Positions 52,424-61,195 of a DNA stretch of 64,000 nucleotides are shown here, one piece after another (positions within the stretch are counted from its first letter, which is position 1; every line of letters starts with the position of its first letter). Below the pieces are notes generated by a model. It saw nothing but the letters and a program-made list of their open reading frames with translations. It searched no databases and had not been told where the DNA came from. This DNA is from JAAZCI01 sp046462535 (GTDB lineage Bacteria > Pseudomonadota > Gammaproteobacteria > Cardiobacteriales > Wohlfahrtiimonadaceae), in NCBI GenBank assembly GCA_046462535.1, contig JBKGVF010000021.1:8989-72988 (forward strand), written 5' to 3'. A program made the position numbers and the translations under genes.

Positions 52424-53872
52424 ATGAAAACAGAAAGAGAGTTTTTAGAAGAAGTCGCTAGTGAAGAGTATGCATACGGCTTTACAACAGATATTGAGCA
52501 AGAGACCCTCCCGCCAGGATTAGATGAGGATGTCATTCGTCATATCTCAAAGATGAAAGATGAGCCAGAGTGGCTTCTTGAATATCGTCTAACGGCATAT
52601 CGTGCATGGCTAGAGATGGAGGCACCTGAGTGGGCGCATCTGAAGATAGATCCAATCGATTTTCAGGCGATCTCCTACTATTCAGCACCTAAATCGATGG
52701 CTGATGGTCCAAAGAGCTTAGATGAGGTGGATCCTGAATTACTACGTACTTATGAGCGCTTAGGAATTCCACTTGAAGAGCAGAAGGTATTAGCTGGTGT
52801 TGCCGTTGATGCAGTCTTTGACTCTGTTTCTGTTGCTACGACATATAAAGAGCGATTATTAGAGCAGGGTATTATCTTCTGCTCCTTTAGTGAGGCGGTC
52901 CAGAAGTATCCGGAGCTTGTTCGGGAGCATCTTGGCACCGTGGTCTCATATAAGGATAACTACTTTGCAGCCCTCAATGCGGCCGTTTTTACTGATGGCT
53001 CGTTTGTTTACATTCCAAAAGGGACACGTTGCCCAATGGAGCTCTCCACCTACTTTAGAATTAACGCCTCTAATACAGGTCAGTTTGAGCGCACCCTAAT
53101 TGTGGCTGATGATAATAGTTATGTCTCCTATCTTGAGGGATGTACAGCGCCGCAACAATCAGAGAATCAGCTACATGCTGCGGTGGTTGAATTGATCGCT
53201 AAAGAGGAAGCTGAGATTAAATACTCCACAGTCCAAAACTGGTATCCCGGCGATGAGAAAGGGGTGGGTGGAATCTATAACTTTGTTACTAAGCGAGGGA
53301 TCTGTGAGGGGCGTCGCTCTAAGATCTCATGGGCTCAAGTTGAAACTGGCTCCTCAATCACCTGGAAGTATCCAAGCTGTATCTTAAAAGGGGATGAATC
53401 AGTGGGTGAGTTCTACTCAGTAGCCTTAGTAAAAGATGCCCAACAAGCAGATACAGGTACAAAGATGATTCATATTGGTAAAAACACCAAATCGACCATC
53501 ATCTCTAAAGGGATCTCAGCAGGGGTTGCAGAGAATTCTTATCGTGGATTAGTGCGTATGAATGCAAGCGCAACCGGATCACATAACTACTCACAGTGTG
53601 ACTCACTGTTGATGGGTGATAAGTGTGGTGCTCATACCTTCCCCTATATCGATGTGCGTAACTCAAGCTCTAAGGTAGAGCATGAAGCCTCAACCTCTAA
53701 AATTTCAGAAGAGCAGCTCTTTTATTGTCAGCAGCGGGGTCTCTCTGAGGAGGATGCGATCAGCTTGATTGTTAATGGGTACTGTAAAGAGATCTTCCAA
53801 GAGTTGCCGATGGAGTTTGCAGTCGAGGCACAAAAGTTAATCGAAATTCGTCTAGAGGGTAGCGTGGGTTAA
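52424..53872 (+). CDS. sufB: Fe-S cluster assembly scaffold SufB
   Basis: Core scaffold of the SUF pathway, in a SufBC2D complex. Landmarks: YRLTAYRAWLEMEAPEWAHL near the start, YIPKGTRCPMELSTYFRIN, YLEGCTAPQQSENQLHAAVVEL, WKYPSCILKGDESVGEFYSVAL and HEASTSKISEEQLFYCQQRGL near the C-terminus. Length 482. Followed by sufC after 56 bases. Confidence 0.96.
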   Translation: MKTEREFLEEVASEEYAYGFTTDIEQETLPPGLDEDVIRHISKMKDEPEWLLEYRLTAYRAWLEMEAPEWAHLKIDPIDFQAISYYSAPKSMADGPKSLDEVDPELLRTYERLGIPLEEQKVLAGVAVDAVFDSVSVATTYKERLLEQGIIFCSFSEAVQKYPELVREHLGTVVSYKDNYFAALNAAVFTDGSFVYIPKGTRCPMELSTYFRINASNTGQFERTLIVADDNSYVSYLEGCTAPQQSENQLHAAVVELIAKEEAEIKYSTVQNWYPGDEKGVGGIYNFVTKRGICEGRRSKISWAQVETGSSITWKYPSCILKGDESVGEFYSVALVKDAQQADTGTKMIHIGKNTKSTIISKGISAGVAENSYRGLVRMNASATGSHNYSQCDSLLMGDKCGAHTFPYIDVRNSSSKVEHEASTSKISEEQLFYCQQRGLSEEDAISLIVNGYCKEIFQELPMEFAVEAQKLIEIRLEGSVG

Positions 53873-53928
53873 TCCCCTCTACTTGAGAAGCGTTATAAAG
53901 TTTATTCTGATTTATAAGAGAGAGATTT

Positions 53929-54699
53929 ATGTTAGAGATTAAAGATTTGCATGTTGAAGTAGAAGGAAAAGAGATTCTACGGGGATTGACCTTAACATTA
54001 GAGCCAGGCAAGGTTCATGCCATTATGGGACCTAACGGCTCAGGAAAGAGTACTTTAGCCAGTGTTATTGCAGGAAAAGATGAGTATGAGGTTACGAAAG
54101 GTTCCATTACCTACAATGGTGAGGATGTTTTAGAGCTCGATCCTGATCAGCGTGCCCATTTAGGAATTTTTCTTGGTTTCCAATACCCTGTTGAACTACC
54201 GGGCGTTAATAACCACTATTTTTTACGCACTGCCCTCAATAGTCTCCGTAAAGCGCGTGGTGAAGAGGAGATCGATGCGCTCCAGTTTTATGAGCTGCTT
54301 CAAGAGAAGATGAAGCTGGTTAAGATGGATGGCGCCTTCCTTAAGCGTTCTGTTAATGAAGGCTTTTCAGGAGGGGAGAAGAAGCGCAATGAGATTTTGC
54401 AGATGTTGGTATTAGAGCCCACATTAGCTGTACTCGATGAGACCGACTCAGGCCTCGATATTGATGCTCTACGTGTGATTGCCGATGGTATTAATACGTT
54501 AAGAGATGAGAAGCGCAGCTTCCTATTAATTACCCACTATCAGCGCCTACTTAATTATGTACAGCCCGATGTAGTTCATGTAATGACCGATGGACAGATT
54601 GTTCGTACTGGCGGTAAAGAGCTTGCATTAGAGCTTGAGAAAGAGGGTTATGTTGCATACCGCGGCGAGAATGCGGGTGGTACACGAGCAGATCAATAG
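53929..54699 (+). CDS. sufC: Fe-S assembly ATPase SufC
   Basis: ABC-type ATPase that drives conformational change of SufB-SufD. Walker A GPNGSGKST, the SufC segment GIFLGFQYPVELPGV, signature region NEGFSGGEKKRNEILQML, Walker B LAVLDETDSGLDIDAL and His switch ITHYQRLL. Length 256 fits. Nine bases separate it from sufD. Confidence 0.97.
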   Translation: MLEIKDLHVEVEGKEILRGLTLTLEPGKVHAIMGPNGSGKSTLASVIAGKDEYEVTKGSITYNGEDVLELDPDQRAHLGIFLGFQYPVELPGVNNHYFLRTALNSLRKARGEEEIDALQFYELLQEKMKLVKMDGAFLKRSVNEGFSGGEKKRNEILQMLVLEPTLAVLDETDSGLDIDALRVIADGINTLRDEKRSFLLITHYQRLLNYVQPDVVHVMTDGQIVRTGGKELALELEKEGYVAYRGENAGGTRADQ

Positions 54700-54708
54700 G
54701 GAGAATTC

Positions 54709-55791
54709 ATGTTAACCAAGTTTAAAGAGAATCAGAGGGTTGAGCGTTGGAAAGATACCCCCTTCCGCACTATTTTAGCGGAGGATTGGGTTGCCCCCAC
54801 CGTGAAGGAATCTTCAGCCCCTGTTAATGCTGTTTTACCGGAAAATGGGGTCATTATCCCTCTCTATAATGGGGTAGTTAGTGAGCGTTGGCTCGATGAT
54901 AAGCAGCTACCGGATGGTCTATTGCTCCGTAGTGAGGGGGGGCTTTTAGAGCTCCATATTATTGAAGGGGCAATCATTGAGCGTCCTATCGTTATCTATC
55001 ACCGTACAGAGAGTGATGGCACTCCCATTCATGTTGCAGCGACAATTACATTGCGTGCAGATGAGGGAGCAAAGGGAAGTCTTCTCTTTGTAGAAGAGGG
55101 GGAGGGGCGCTATCTTGCCACTCCTAAAGTACGCCTTGAGATTGCTCAAGGTGCCAATATTGAGTGGACACGAGCCTCCTTAAATAGTGATGACGCCTAT
55201 AGTGTTATCGACTTTATCTCAAAACAGGCGGCAGAGAGTCATCTTCACCTTGCAAGCTACCAAAGTGGTGGGGCGATTGTACGCTCTGACTTACGAATGG
55301 AGGTGGCAGGTGAAGAGGCAGAGACAAAACTGGATGCGCTCAATATTGGGCGTGAGCAGCAACATTTAGCCCATGTTGTCGATATGGCTCATCAGGTTCC
55401 TAATTGTGATAGCCATCAACAGATTAAAAACATTATTAAAGATCGTGCTATGGCCCTTTTTGATGGGGAGATTCATGTCTATAAAGATGCTCAGAAGATC
55501 GATGCTGATCAGATGACCCGCTCATTAATTCTTGATGATGGAGCACGGACATTAACGATTCCACGGTTAGAGATCTACGCTGATGATGTTCAATGTACTC
55601 ATGGTGCAACGGTCGGTTTTATCGATAGCGAGCATCTCTTCTATCTACAGACACGAGGATTAGATGAGGTGACTGCTCGGAAGCTTCTTATGCGAGCTTA
55701 CGGTGCTGAGATTGTAGAGAGCATTGGCAATGCTGCTATTCAAGAGTGGTTACTGCATCAGTTAGATCGAGATATTGAGAGCCTTGTTTAA
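54709..55791 (+). CDS. sufD: Fe-S assembly protein SufD
   Basis: Paralogue of SufB that completes the scaffold. The N-terminal half is divergent as usual; the beta-helix end has VDMAHQVPNCDSHQQIKNIIKDRAMALFDGEIHVYKDAQKIDA and CTHGATVGFIDSEHLFYLQTRGLDEVTARKLLMRAYG, which define SufD. Length 360 is a little short of E. coli (423). A hairpin and 144 bases separate it from sufS. Confidence 0.94.
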   Translation: MLTKFKENQRVERWKDTPFRTILAEDWVAPTVKESSAPVNAVLPENGVIIPLYNGVVSERWLDDKQLPDGLLLRSEGGLLELHIIEGAIIERPIVIYHRTESDGTPIHVAATITLRADEGAKGSLLFVEEGEGRYLATPKVRLEIAQGANIEWTRASLNSDDAYSVIDFISKQAAESHLHLASYQSGGAIVRSDLRMEVAGEEAETKLDALNIGREQQHLAHVVDMAHQVPNCDSHQQIKNIIKDRAMALFDGEIHVYKDAQKIDADQMTRSLILDDGARTLTIPRLEIYADDVQCTHGATVGFIDSEHLFYLQTRGLDEVTARKLLMRAYGAEIVESIGNAAIQEWLLHQLDRDIESLV

Positions 55792-55833
55792 GGGGCACAA
55801 ACTCTATTGATCTAGAGTAGAGATGAGATGGAG

Positions 55834-55877
55834 ACGGTATTGTTTAGCAACTTCTAAGAAGCACTAGGCAATACCGT
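55834..55877 (+). terminator. Hairpin between sufD and sufS (weak terminator or processing stem)
   Basis: ACGGTATTG (55834-55842) pairs with CAATACCGT (55869-55877), followed by TTCTGCTTTG. The T-run is interrupted, so it may only reduce read-through into sufS or stabilise the upstream mRNA. Confidence 0.5.
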
Positions 55878-55935
55878 TTCTGCTTTGTAACGGTTATAGA
55901 TTTAGTTAAGTCTCCTAAGGAGAAGAGAGGATAAT

Positions 55936-57150
55936 GTGATTTCATTACCGGAGATTCGTAAACAGTTCCCGATTTTTAATGAAGAGGTGAATGGAAAAAG
56001 AGTGGCGTTTTTAGATACCGGTGCTTCAGCACAAAAGCCACAGGTTGTAATTGATGCAGAGCGAGAGTGTTATGAACGCTACTACGCTAATATCCATCGT
56101 GGTGTCTATCACTTTAGTGAGCGATCAACAGAAGCCTATGAGCGAGCACGAGCTACTGTTGCCCAATTTATTGGAGCTGAAGAGCGGGAGACCCTCTTTA
56201 CAAAAGGGGCAACGGAGAGCATCAATCTAGTGGCTCAAAGTTATGGGCGGATGGTTCTTAATCCCGGTGATGCAGTACTCATTTCTGAGATGGAGCATCA
56301 TGCTAATATTGTTCCATGGCAAGTGATCTGTGCCGAACGGGGGGCGACCTTAAAGGTGTTACCGATTACCGATTCGGGGGATCTTCGTTACGATCTTCTC
56401 GATGAGTATCTTGATGATCGGGTAAAGATTGTGGCGATGACGCAGGTGTCGAATGTGTTGGGAACAGTGAATGATGTTGAGCAAATTGTTACAGCGGCAC
56501 GAAAGGTAGGGGCTACGGTTTTGATTGATGGTGCACAGGGAGCGGTTCACCATCCACTCGATGTTAAGGCGTTAGATATCGATTTTTATGCTTTCTCTTC
56601 CCATAAACTCTATGGACCGACAGGAGTGGGGGTTCTATATGGGCGTGAAGAGTTATTGGAGGCGATGCCTCCCTATCAAACAGGGGGAGATATGATTGAG
56701 CAGGTCTCATTTGAGCGCTCTACCTATGCTCCATTGCCCAACAAGTTTGAGGCAGGGACCCCCAATATTGCAGGAGTGATCGCATTTGGACGAGCAATTG
56801 AGTGGATTGAGTCGATCGGATTTGAGACGATTATTGCGCATGAGGAGGCGCTACTTGCTTACGCCACGGAGGAGTTAAAGAGTATTCCTGAGCTCACCAT
56901 TATTGGTGAAGCGAAGAAGAGATCAGGCGTTATCTCTTTTGCATTAGCGGGGATTCATCCCCATGATATTGGAACACTATTAGATCATGAAGGGGTGGCC
57001 ATTCGGGTCGGGCATCACTGCGCTCAACCGCTCATGAAGCGGCTTGGAGTGCCTGCTACAGCGCGCCTCTCATTGGGGGTGTACAATAATAGTGAGGATA
57101 TCGATCGCCTTGTCACCGCCTTACGTAAGGTGGTGGCACTCTTTAATTAA
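55936..57150 (+). CDS. sufS: Cysteine desulfurase SufS
   Basis: PLP enzyme that takes sulfur from cysteine for cluster assembly. LDTGASAQKPQVVIDAE, TKGATESINLVAQSYG, MEHHANIVPWQ, PLP lysine in SSHKLYGPTG (about residue 224), and the catalytic Cys in GHHCAQPLMKRL (about 361). Group II. The start is GTG behind AGAGAGGA. SufE or SufU, which normally relieve it of sulfur, is not encoded next; the operon ends here with a terminator. Confidence 0.96.
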   Translation: MISLPEIRKQFPIFNEEVNGKRVAFLDTGASAQKPQVVIDAERECYERYYANIHRGVYHFSERSTEAYERARATVAQFIGAEERETLFTKGATESINLVAQSYGRMVLNPGDAVLISEMEHHANIVPWQVICAERGATLKVLPITDSGDLRYDLLDEYLDDRVKIVAMTQVSNVLGTVNDVEQIVTAARKVGATVLIDGAQGAVHHPLDVKALDIDFYAFSSHKLYGPTGVGVLYGREELLEAMPPYQTGGDMIEQVSFERSTYAPLPNKFEAGTPNIAGVIAFGRAIEWIESIGFETIIAHEEALLAYATEELKSIPELTIIGEAKKRSGVISFALAGIHPHDIGTLLDHEGVAIRVGHHCAQPLMKRLGVPATARLSLGVYNNSEDIDRLVTALRKVVALFN

Positions 57151-57184
57151 GGTGACAGCTCTCTCTAAATGAGCATTCTAACCG

Positions 57185-57210
57185 AGAGCCCCGTACTGGG
57201 GCTCTTTTTG
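57185..57210 (+). terminator. suf operon terminator
   Basis: Stem AGAGCCCC/GGGGCTCT with a five-base loop GTACT and a T-run. Confidence 0.88.
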
Positions 57211-57216
57211 TGCTTA

Positions 57217-57232
57217 TGTTTCACGGGAAACA
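57217..57232. other. parS-like ParB binding site 2
   Basis: TGTTTCACGGGAAACA differs from the canonical parS TGTTTCACGTGAAACA by one base near the centre. It lies between the suf terminator and the next gene. Confidence 0.7.
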
Positions 57233-57292
57233 TTAATGGTAGACTGACGCCATAAGTTCTATTTGATGATGATTACCAAAAGGGGGAAGAGG

Positions 57293-57871
57293 GTGAGCGA
57301 GCAGAAGAGAGCCTTACGGCGGGTACTCCTTAAAGCGCGTAAGGAGTTGAGTCCGGAGGCATATCAAAAAGGGTCACAACAGATCTGTAATCAATTGTGG
57401 GAGGGTATTCTCCAGACTAAGTGTGGGGCTATCCACCTCTTTTTACCCCATTTAAAGCAAAAAGAGGTCAATCTCTATCCATTAATTGAACGACTATTAC
57501 GGGCTGGGCACCCTGTGATCAGCAGTAAGATGGCATTAGAGGGGGGCTTGACGCACCATGCTATTGGGCGTGACACTCTTCTTACCCGTAATCATTTAGG
57601 TATTTTAGAGCCGAGCGATACCCCTCCCCTTACGAACGCAATATTGTCGACGATTGATGTCGTCATTATTCCCCTTTTAGGGGTGGATCGATTTGGGCAT
57701 CGATTGGGCTATGGTGGAGGCTTCTATGATCGATTTTTGCCACAGATACCTAAGGCAACCCGTATCGGCCTCTCTTTGCTACCGATCTTAGAGGAGCCAC
57801 TCCCTAGTGAGCCCCACGATATCCCGCTTCATCGAGTCATTACTCCAGATGAAGTCCATTGTCTTATATAA
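57293..57871 (+). CDS. ygfA: 5-formyltetrahydrofolate cyclo-ligase
   Basis: Converts 5-formyl-THF to 5,10-methenyl-THF with ATP. N-terminal KRALRRVLLKARKELSPEAY, central HLFLPHLKQKEVNLYPLIERL and the ATP/substrate loop FGHRLGYGGGFYDRFL are clear. GTG 57293 follows GGGGGAAGAGG and gives a family-like N-terminus; an ATG at 57263 would add ten residues. E. coli has this gene next to 6S RNA; no such RNA was seen here. Confidence 0.9.
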   Translation: MSEQKRALRRVLLKARKELSPEAYQKGSQQICNQLWEGILQTKCGAIHLFLPHLKQKEVNLYPLIERLLRAGHPVISSKMALEGGLTHHAIGRDTLLTRNHLGILEPSDTPPLTNAILSTIDVVIIPLLGVDRFGHRLGYGGGFYDRFLPQIPKATRIGLSLLPILEEPLPSEPHDIPLHRVITPDEVHCLI

Positions 57872-57903
57872 ACTTATTCCGTTAATCATAAGGAGTCCTA
57901 CTG

Positions 57904-58632
57904 ATGAGAAAGCAGCAAAATATTCTTATTTTAACTGGTGCAGGAATCTCTGCCGATTCCGGTATTGCCACATTTCGTGCAGCCGACGGATTATGGGAGA
58001 ACCATCCTGTTGAGGAGGTGGCTACCCCAGAGGGGTATGCCCGTAACCCCCAGTTGGTGCAGCGCTTCTATAATGAGCGGCGTGCAGAGCTCTTAAGCCC
58101 CCATATTAAGCCAAATGCTGCCCATAGAGCGTTAGCAGAGTTAGAGCAACACTTTCAGCAGGAGAAGTGGGGATCCGTTACCATTGTGACGCAAAATATC
58201 GATAATCTTCATGAGCGGGGTGGGTCGCAATCGGTATGGCATATGCATGGTGAGCTGCTTAAGTTGCGCTGTCCCAACAGTGAGCAGCTCTACGATTGGG
58301 CCACCAGTGAGCCGGTTACTGAGCATGTGCGCTGTCGCTGTTGCAGTAAGTCATACCCGCTTCGCCCCCATATTGTTTGGTTTGGGGAGATGCCCCTCTA
58401 TCTGGAGGAGATCGCCTATCAATTAGCGCAGGCAACTCTCTTCGTGGCGATTGGCACCTCGGGAAATGTCTACCCAGCGGCCGGTTTTGTGGCGGAAGCG
58501 AAGGCCTTGGGGATCCCCACCTTAGCCTTCAATTTAGAGCCAAGTAGCAATATCACCCTCTTTGACCGCACTATTTATGGTCGTGCCGCTGAGACGATCC
58601 CCCGCTGGGTGGATGAGATGATTAGTGAGTGA
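57904..58632 (+). CDS. cobB: NAD-dependent protein deacylase (sirtuin, CobB)
   Basis: Removes acetyl or succinyl groups from lysines using NAD. GAGISADSGIATFRAADGLW, TQNIDNLHERGG with the catalytic HGE nearby (WHMHGELLKLRC), Zn-site cysteines in LRCPNS and RCRCC, and WFGEMPL. Tyr and Arg of the desuccinylase type are not checked. AAGGAG precedes the ATG. Length 242. Confidence 0.94.
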   Translation: MRKQQNILILTGAGISADSGIATFRAADGLWENHPVEEVATPEGYARNPQLVQRFYNERRAELLSPHIKPNAAHRALAELEQHFQQEKWGSVTIVTQNIDNLHERGGSQSVWHMHGELLKLRCPNSEQLYDWATSEPVTEHVRCRCCSKSYPLRPHIVWFGEMPLYLEEIAYQLAQATLFVAIGTSGNVYPAAGFVAEAKALGIPTLAFNLEPSSNITLFDRTIYGRAAETIPRWVDEMISE

Positions 58633-58663
58633 TGAGTAGGGGCGAGATGGCTATAAAGTGACT

Positions 58664-58993
58664 CTATAGGGATGAGAGAAGCACGATCAATAGGGTGCGA
58701 ATCACCATATTTAAGACCACCATAGCAACGGTGAAGAGGAGAAACATCTCCGCAGGTACACGTAATAGAATGTAGTAGAGCAGTGGTGAGAGAATTGCCC
58801 ATAAGGTGAGGAGTCCACCACTACCGGTAAAGGTAAGGAGAAGGGCGACACCTGAGTAGATAGCGGCTGCTTTAAGTGCTCCGAGCCAGGAGGCGTCATC
58901 TGCCCCAGCAAACTGAGCGGCAAGCTTAACAGGAGGGGTGACTATAAGGGTCATTAGCAGAAAAGAGAAGAGAAGCTGAAGGAGCATGGTCAT
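58664..58993 (-). CDS. Small membrane protein, unrecognised
   Basis: 109 residues with three or four hydrophobic segments and a possible N-terminal signal anchor (MTMLLQLLFSFLLMTLIV). A GGAAAGG site precedes the ATG. The segment FAGADDASWLGALKAAAIYSGVALLLTF is reminiscent of small integral proteins that pair with a second one. Lies 18 bases after the next entry on the minus strand, so the two form an operon. Function unknown. Confidence 0.6.
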   Translation of the reverse strand: MTMLLQLLFSFLLMTLIVTPPVKLAAQFAGADDASWLGALKAAAIYSGVALLLTFTGSGGLLTLWAILSPLLYYILLRVPAEMFLLFTVAMVVLNMVIRTLLIVLLSSL

Positions 58994-59011
58994 GATTTAA
59001 GTGCCTTTCCA

Positions 59012-59341
59012 CTATAGTGGGGTAATAAGAAAGAAGGTAAAGAGCTTTGGAATTAACCAGAGCAAAAGTAAGGAGAGAAAGATCAGCTGGACCATATAGA
59101 TAAAGGGCATCATGATGGTCACTAAAAGAGAGGAGAGAAGAGGAATCCGCACCTTAGGAAGCAGATGGCGCCCTAATCGCTCTAAGCCCCAAAAGAGGAG
59201 CTCGGTCACAACAAAAATAAGCAGCAACAGGAGTGCTCCTGTTGAGAGATACTGCTTGATTGTGGCTAAAAAGAGTGGGTAGTCACTCTTTGCTAACTCA
59301 ATAAGGGATTGAATAAAGGGTAGTAACATAAGGGTGTGCAA
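59012..59341 (-). CDS. Small membrane protein, unrecognised
   Basis: 109 residues: an N-terminal hydrophobic stretch, a second helix GALLLLLIFVVTELLFWGLERL, and a long C-terminal hydrophobic run with leucines. Same length as its downstream partner but no clear repeat relation. Its upstream region starts only about 130 bases past the hemN terminator. No function can be assigned. Confidence 0.55.
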   Translation of the reverse strand: MHTLMLLPFIQSLIELAKSDYPLFLATIKQYLSTGALLLLLIFVVTELLFWGLERLGRHLLPKVRIPLLSSLLVTIMMPFIYMVQLIFLSLLLLWLIPKLFTFFLITPL

Positions 59342-59421
59342 ATTCCATCAATTGATCTATCTGCGGTATGAATACATCAAAATCATACCACAACTCTCCC
59401 TATTTACCTGTGCCTTTTTAT

Positions 59422-59455
59422 TAGAAAGAGAAGAGCCCCACCAAAGGTGAGGCTC
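59422..59455 (-). terminator. hemN terminator
   Basis: On the minus strand GAGCCTCACC pairs with GGTGGGGCTC (one wobble), three-base loop, then TTCTCTTTCT. Confidence 0.75.
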
Positions 59456-59474
59456 GAGATATGGTCACTTAACT

Positions 59475-60851
59475 CTAGATAACGCGTGAGAAGCGGTTAT
59501 CATTCTTTTTAAGATAGGCATCAAATACCATTCCAATGTTACGGATCAGGAGTCGACCAGCATTCTCTACATGATAGACCCCATTGGCATCAATGGAGAT
59601 TAACCCATCTTCCTGCATCGCATCGAGCTCGGGAAGATCATCCTCAAAGTAGGCGCGGGCATCAATATTAAGATCGCGACTAATCTGATCGAGATCGAGC
59701 TTAAGATTACACATTATCTCACTAATCACATGGCGACGGATAAAGTCATCTTCAGTTAAGGTGACTCCACGCATAATGCTCAATTCACCCCCATCGATGG
59801 CCGCTTCATAATCAGGCATCTCTTTCTGATTTTGGGAGTAGATCGCCCCGATTTGGGAGATAGAGGAGATCCCCATACCAATCAGATCACAATCGGAGTG
59901 GGTGCTATACCCTTGGAAATTTCGATAGAGCTTTCCTTCCCGCTGTGCCACTGCTAACTGATCTTCAGGCTTTGCAAAGTGATCCATTCCAATATAGATA
60001 TATCCCTCATCGGTTAAGCGTTCAATCACCAATTTTAAGATGGCAAGCTTCTCCTCGGGAGAGGGCATATCTGCCTCATTCATCTGTCTTTGTGTCTTAA
60101 AGAGATGGGGCATATGGGCATAGTTAAAGACAGAGAGGCGGTCGGGTGATAGCTCAATGACCTCATCTAATGTACGTGAAAAACTCTCAACACTCTGATG
60201 GGGTAGACCATAAATAAGATCGAGCGAGATGGAGTTAAATCCAACTTCACGAGCGGTGTAGAGGGTCTCAAGGGTGATCTCTTTTGGTTGAATTCGGTTA
60301 ACTGCGACCTGGACCTTCTCATCAAAATCCTGCACACCCATACTCAGACGATTAAAGCCGATGGAGCGGAGGAAACGAATCGTATCTGCATCGGCTTCAC
60401 GAGGATCGACCTCAATGGAGTACTCCCCCTCATCATTAGGCAGCAGATTAAAGTGCTCTCGGGTCTTCTCCATAAGTGCTCCCATCTGATCATGATTTAA
60501 GAAGGTGGGTGTTCCACCCCCCCAATGGAGCTGCTTTACTGGAGCACGATTACTAAAGAGTGCCCCTTGCATCTCTATCTCACGAAAGAGGCGCTCAAGA
60601 TAGGGCTCTGAGCGGCGACGATTGTTGGTAATAATTTTGTTGCAGGCGCAGTAGAAGCAGATGGTTGCACAAAAAGGGACATGGAAGTAGAGCGAGAGGG
60701 GGTTTTTACGCTCATTGGAGGCGCGAGCCTCACGAAGATAATCCTCAACGGTAAATTGATCGGTAAATTGTACCGCCGTTGGATAGGAGGTGTAGCGGGG
60801 TCCCGCCTTATCATATTTAGCAATCAACTCTTCATTAAATATTTTATTCAT
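59475..60851 (-). CDS. hemN: Oxygen-independent coproporphyrinogen III oxidase
   Basis: Radical-SAM enzyme of haem synthesis that replaces HemF without oxygen. Cluster motif in HVPFCATICFYCACNK (about residues 58-73), GGGTPTFL, EVDPREAD, RLSMGVQDFDEKVQ and SLDLIYGLPHQ. Length 458 equals E. coli HemN. An Fnr-like site lies 168 bases upstream, consistent with anaerobic induction. Confidence 0.95.
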   Translation of the reverse strand: MNKIFNEELIAKYDKAGPRYTSYPTAVQFTDQFTVEDYLREARASNERKNPLSLYFHVPFCATICFYCACNKIITNNRRRSEPYLERLFREIEMQGALFSNRAPVKQLHWGGGTPTFLNHDQMGALMEKTREHFNLLPNDEGEYSIEVDPREADADTIRFLRSIGFNRLSMGVQDFDEKVQVAVNRIQPKEITLETLYTAREVGFNSISLDLIYGLPHQSVESFSRTLDEVIELSPDRLSVFNYAHMPHLFKTQRQMNEADMPSPEEKLAILKLVIERLTDEGYIYIGMDHFAKPEDQLAVAQREGKLYRNFQGYSTHSDCDLIGMGISSISQIGAIYSQNQKEMPDYEAAIDGGELSIMRGVTLTEDDFIRRHVISEIMCNLKLDLDQISRDLNIDARAYFEDDLPELDAMQEDGLISIDANGVYHVENAGRLLIRNIGMVFDAYLKKNDNRFSRVI

Positions 60852-61018
60852 ACAGCCCTCGATAAATTATTCGGTAGTTACCTTTCTGTTACATCACACC
60901 TTTAAGATGCCCTCAGTAGCAGAGCGTTTAAAGGGAGGGAGCTCCCTCAATAACAATTCCCCCCATTATAGCCTACTTACCTAAGAAATGATGGGGCAAC
61001 CCTGGATTTACAGATGGG

Positions 61019-61032
61019 TTGATAGAGATTAA
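61019..61032. promoter_or_regulatory. Fnr/Anr box between hemN and pykA
   Basis: TTGATAGAGATTAA matches TTGAT-N4-ATCAA at nine of ten positions. It lies roughly midway between hemN and pykA, so either or both could be under Fnr control. Confidence 0.55.
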
Positions 61033-61195
61033 CCATTCCTTTCAAGGTGGGGTGATAGCGCTCTCTCCTCCGTAATAGAGGATATTATTTAGGAAGAAGT
61101 GCCACAAGCTCGGTGAGCCGTGTATACTGATTTTAGAGCAGAAATATTGCTCATTGAGATTAAAGAATCAAATGATTAAAGGAGAGTGCACAGTT

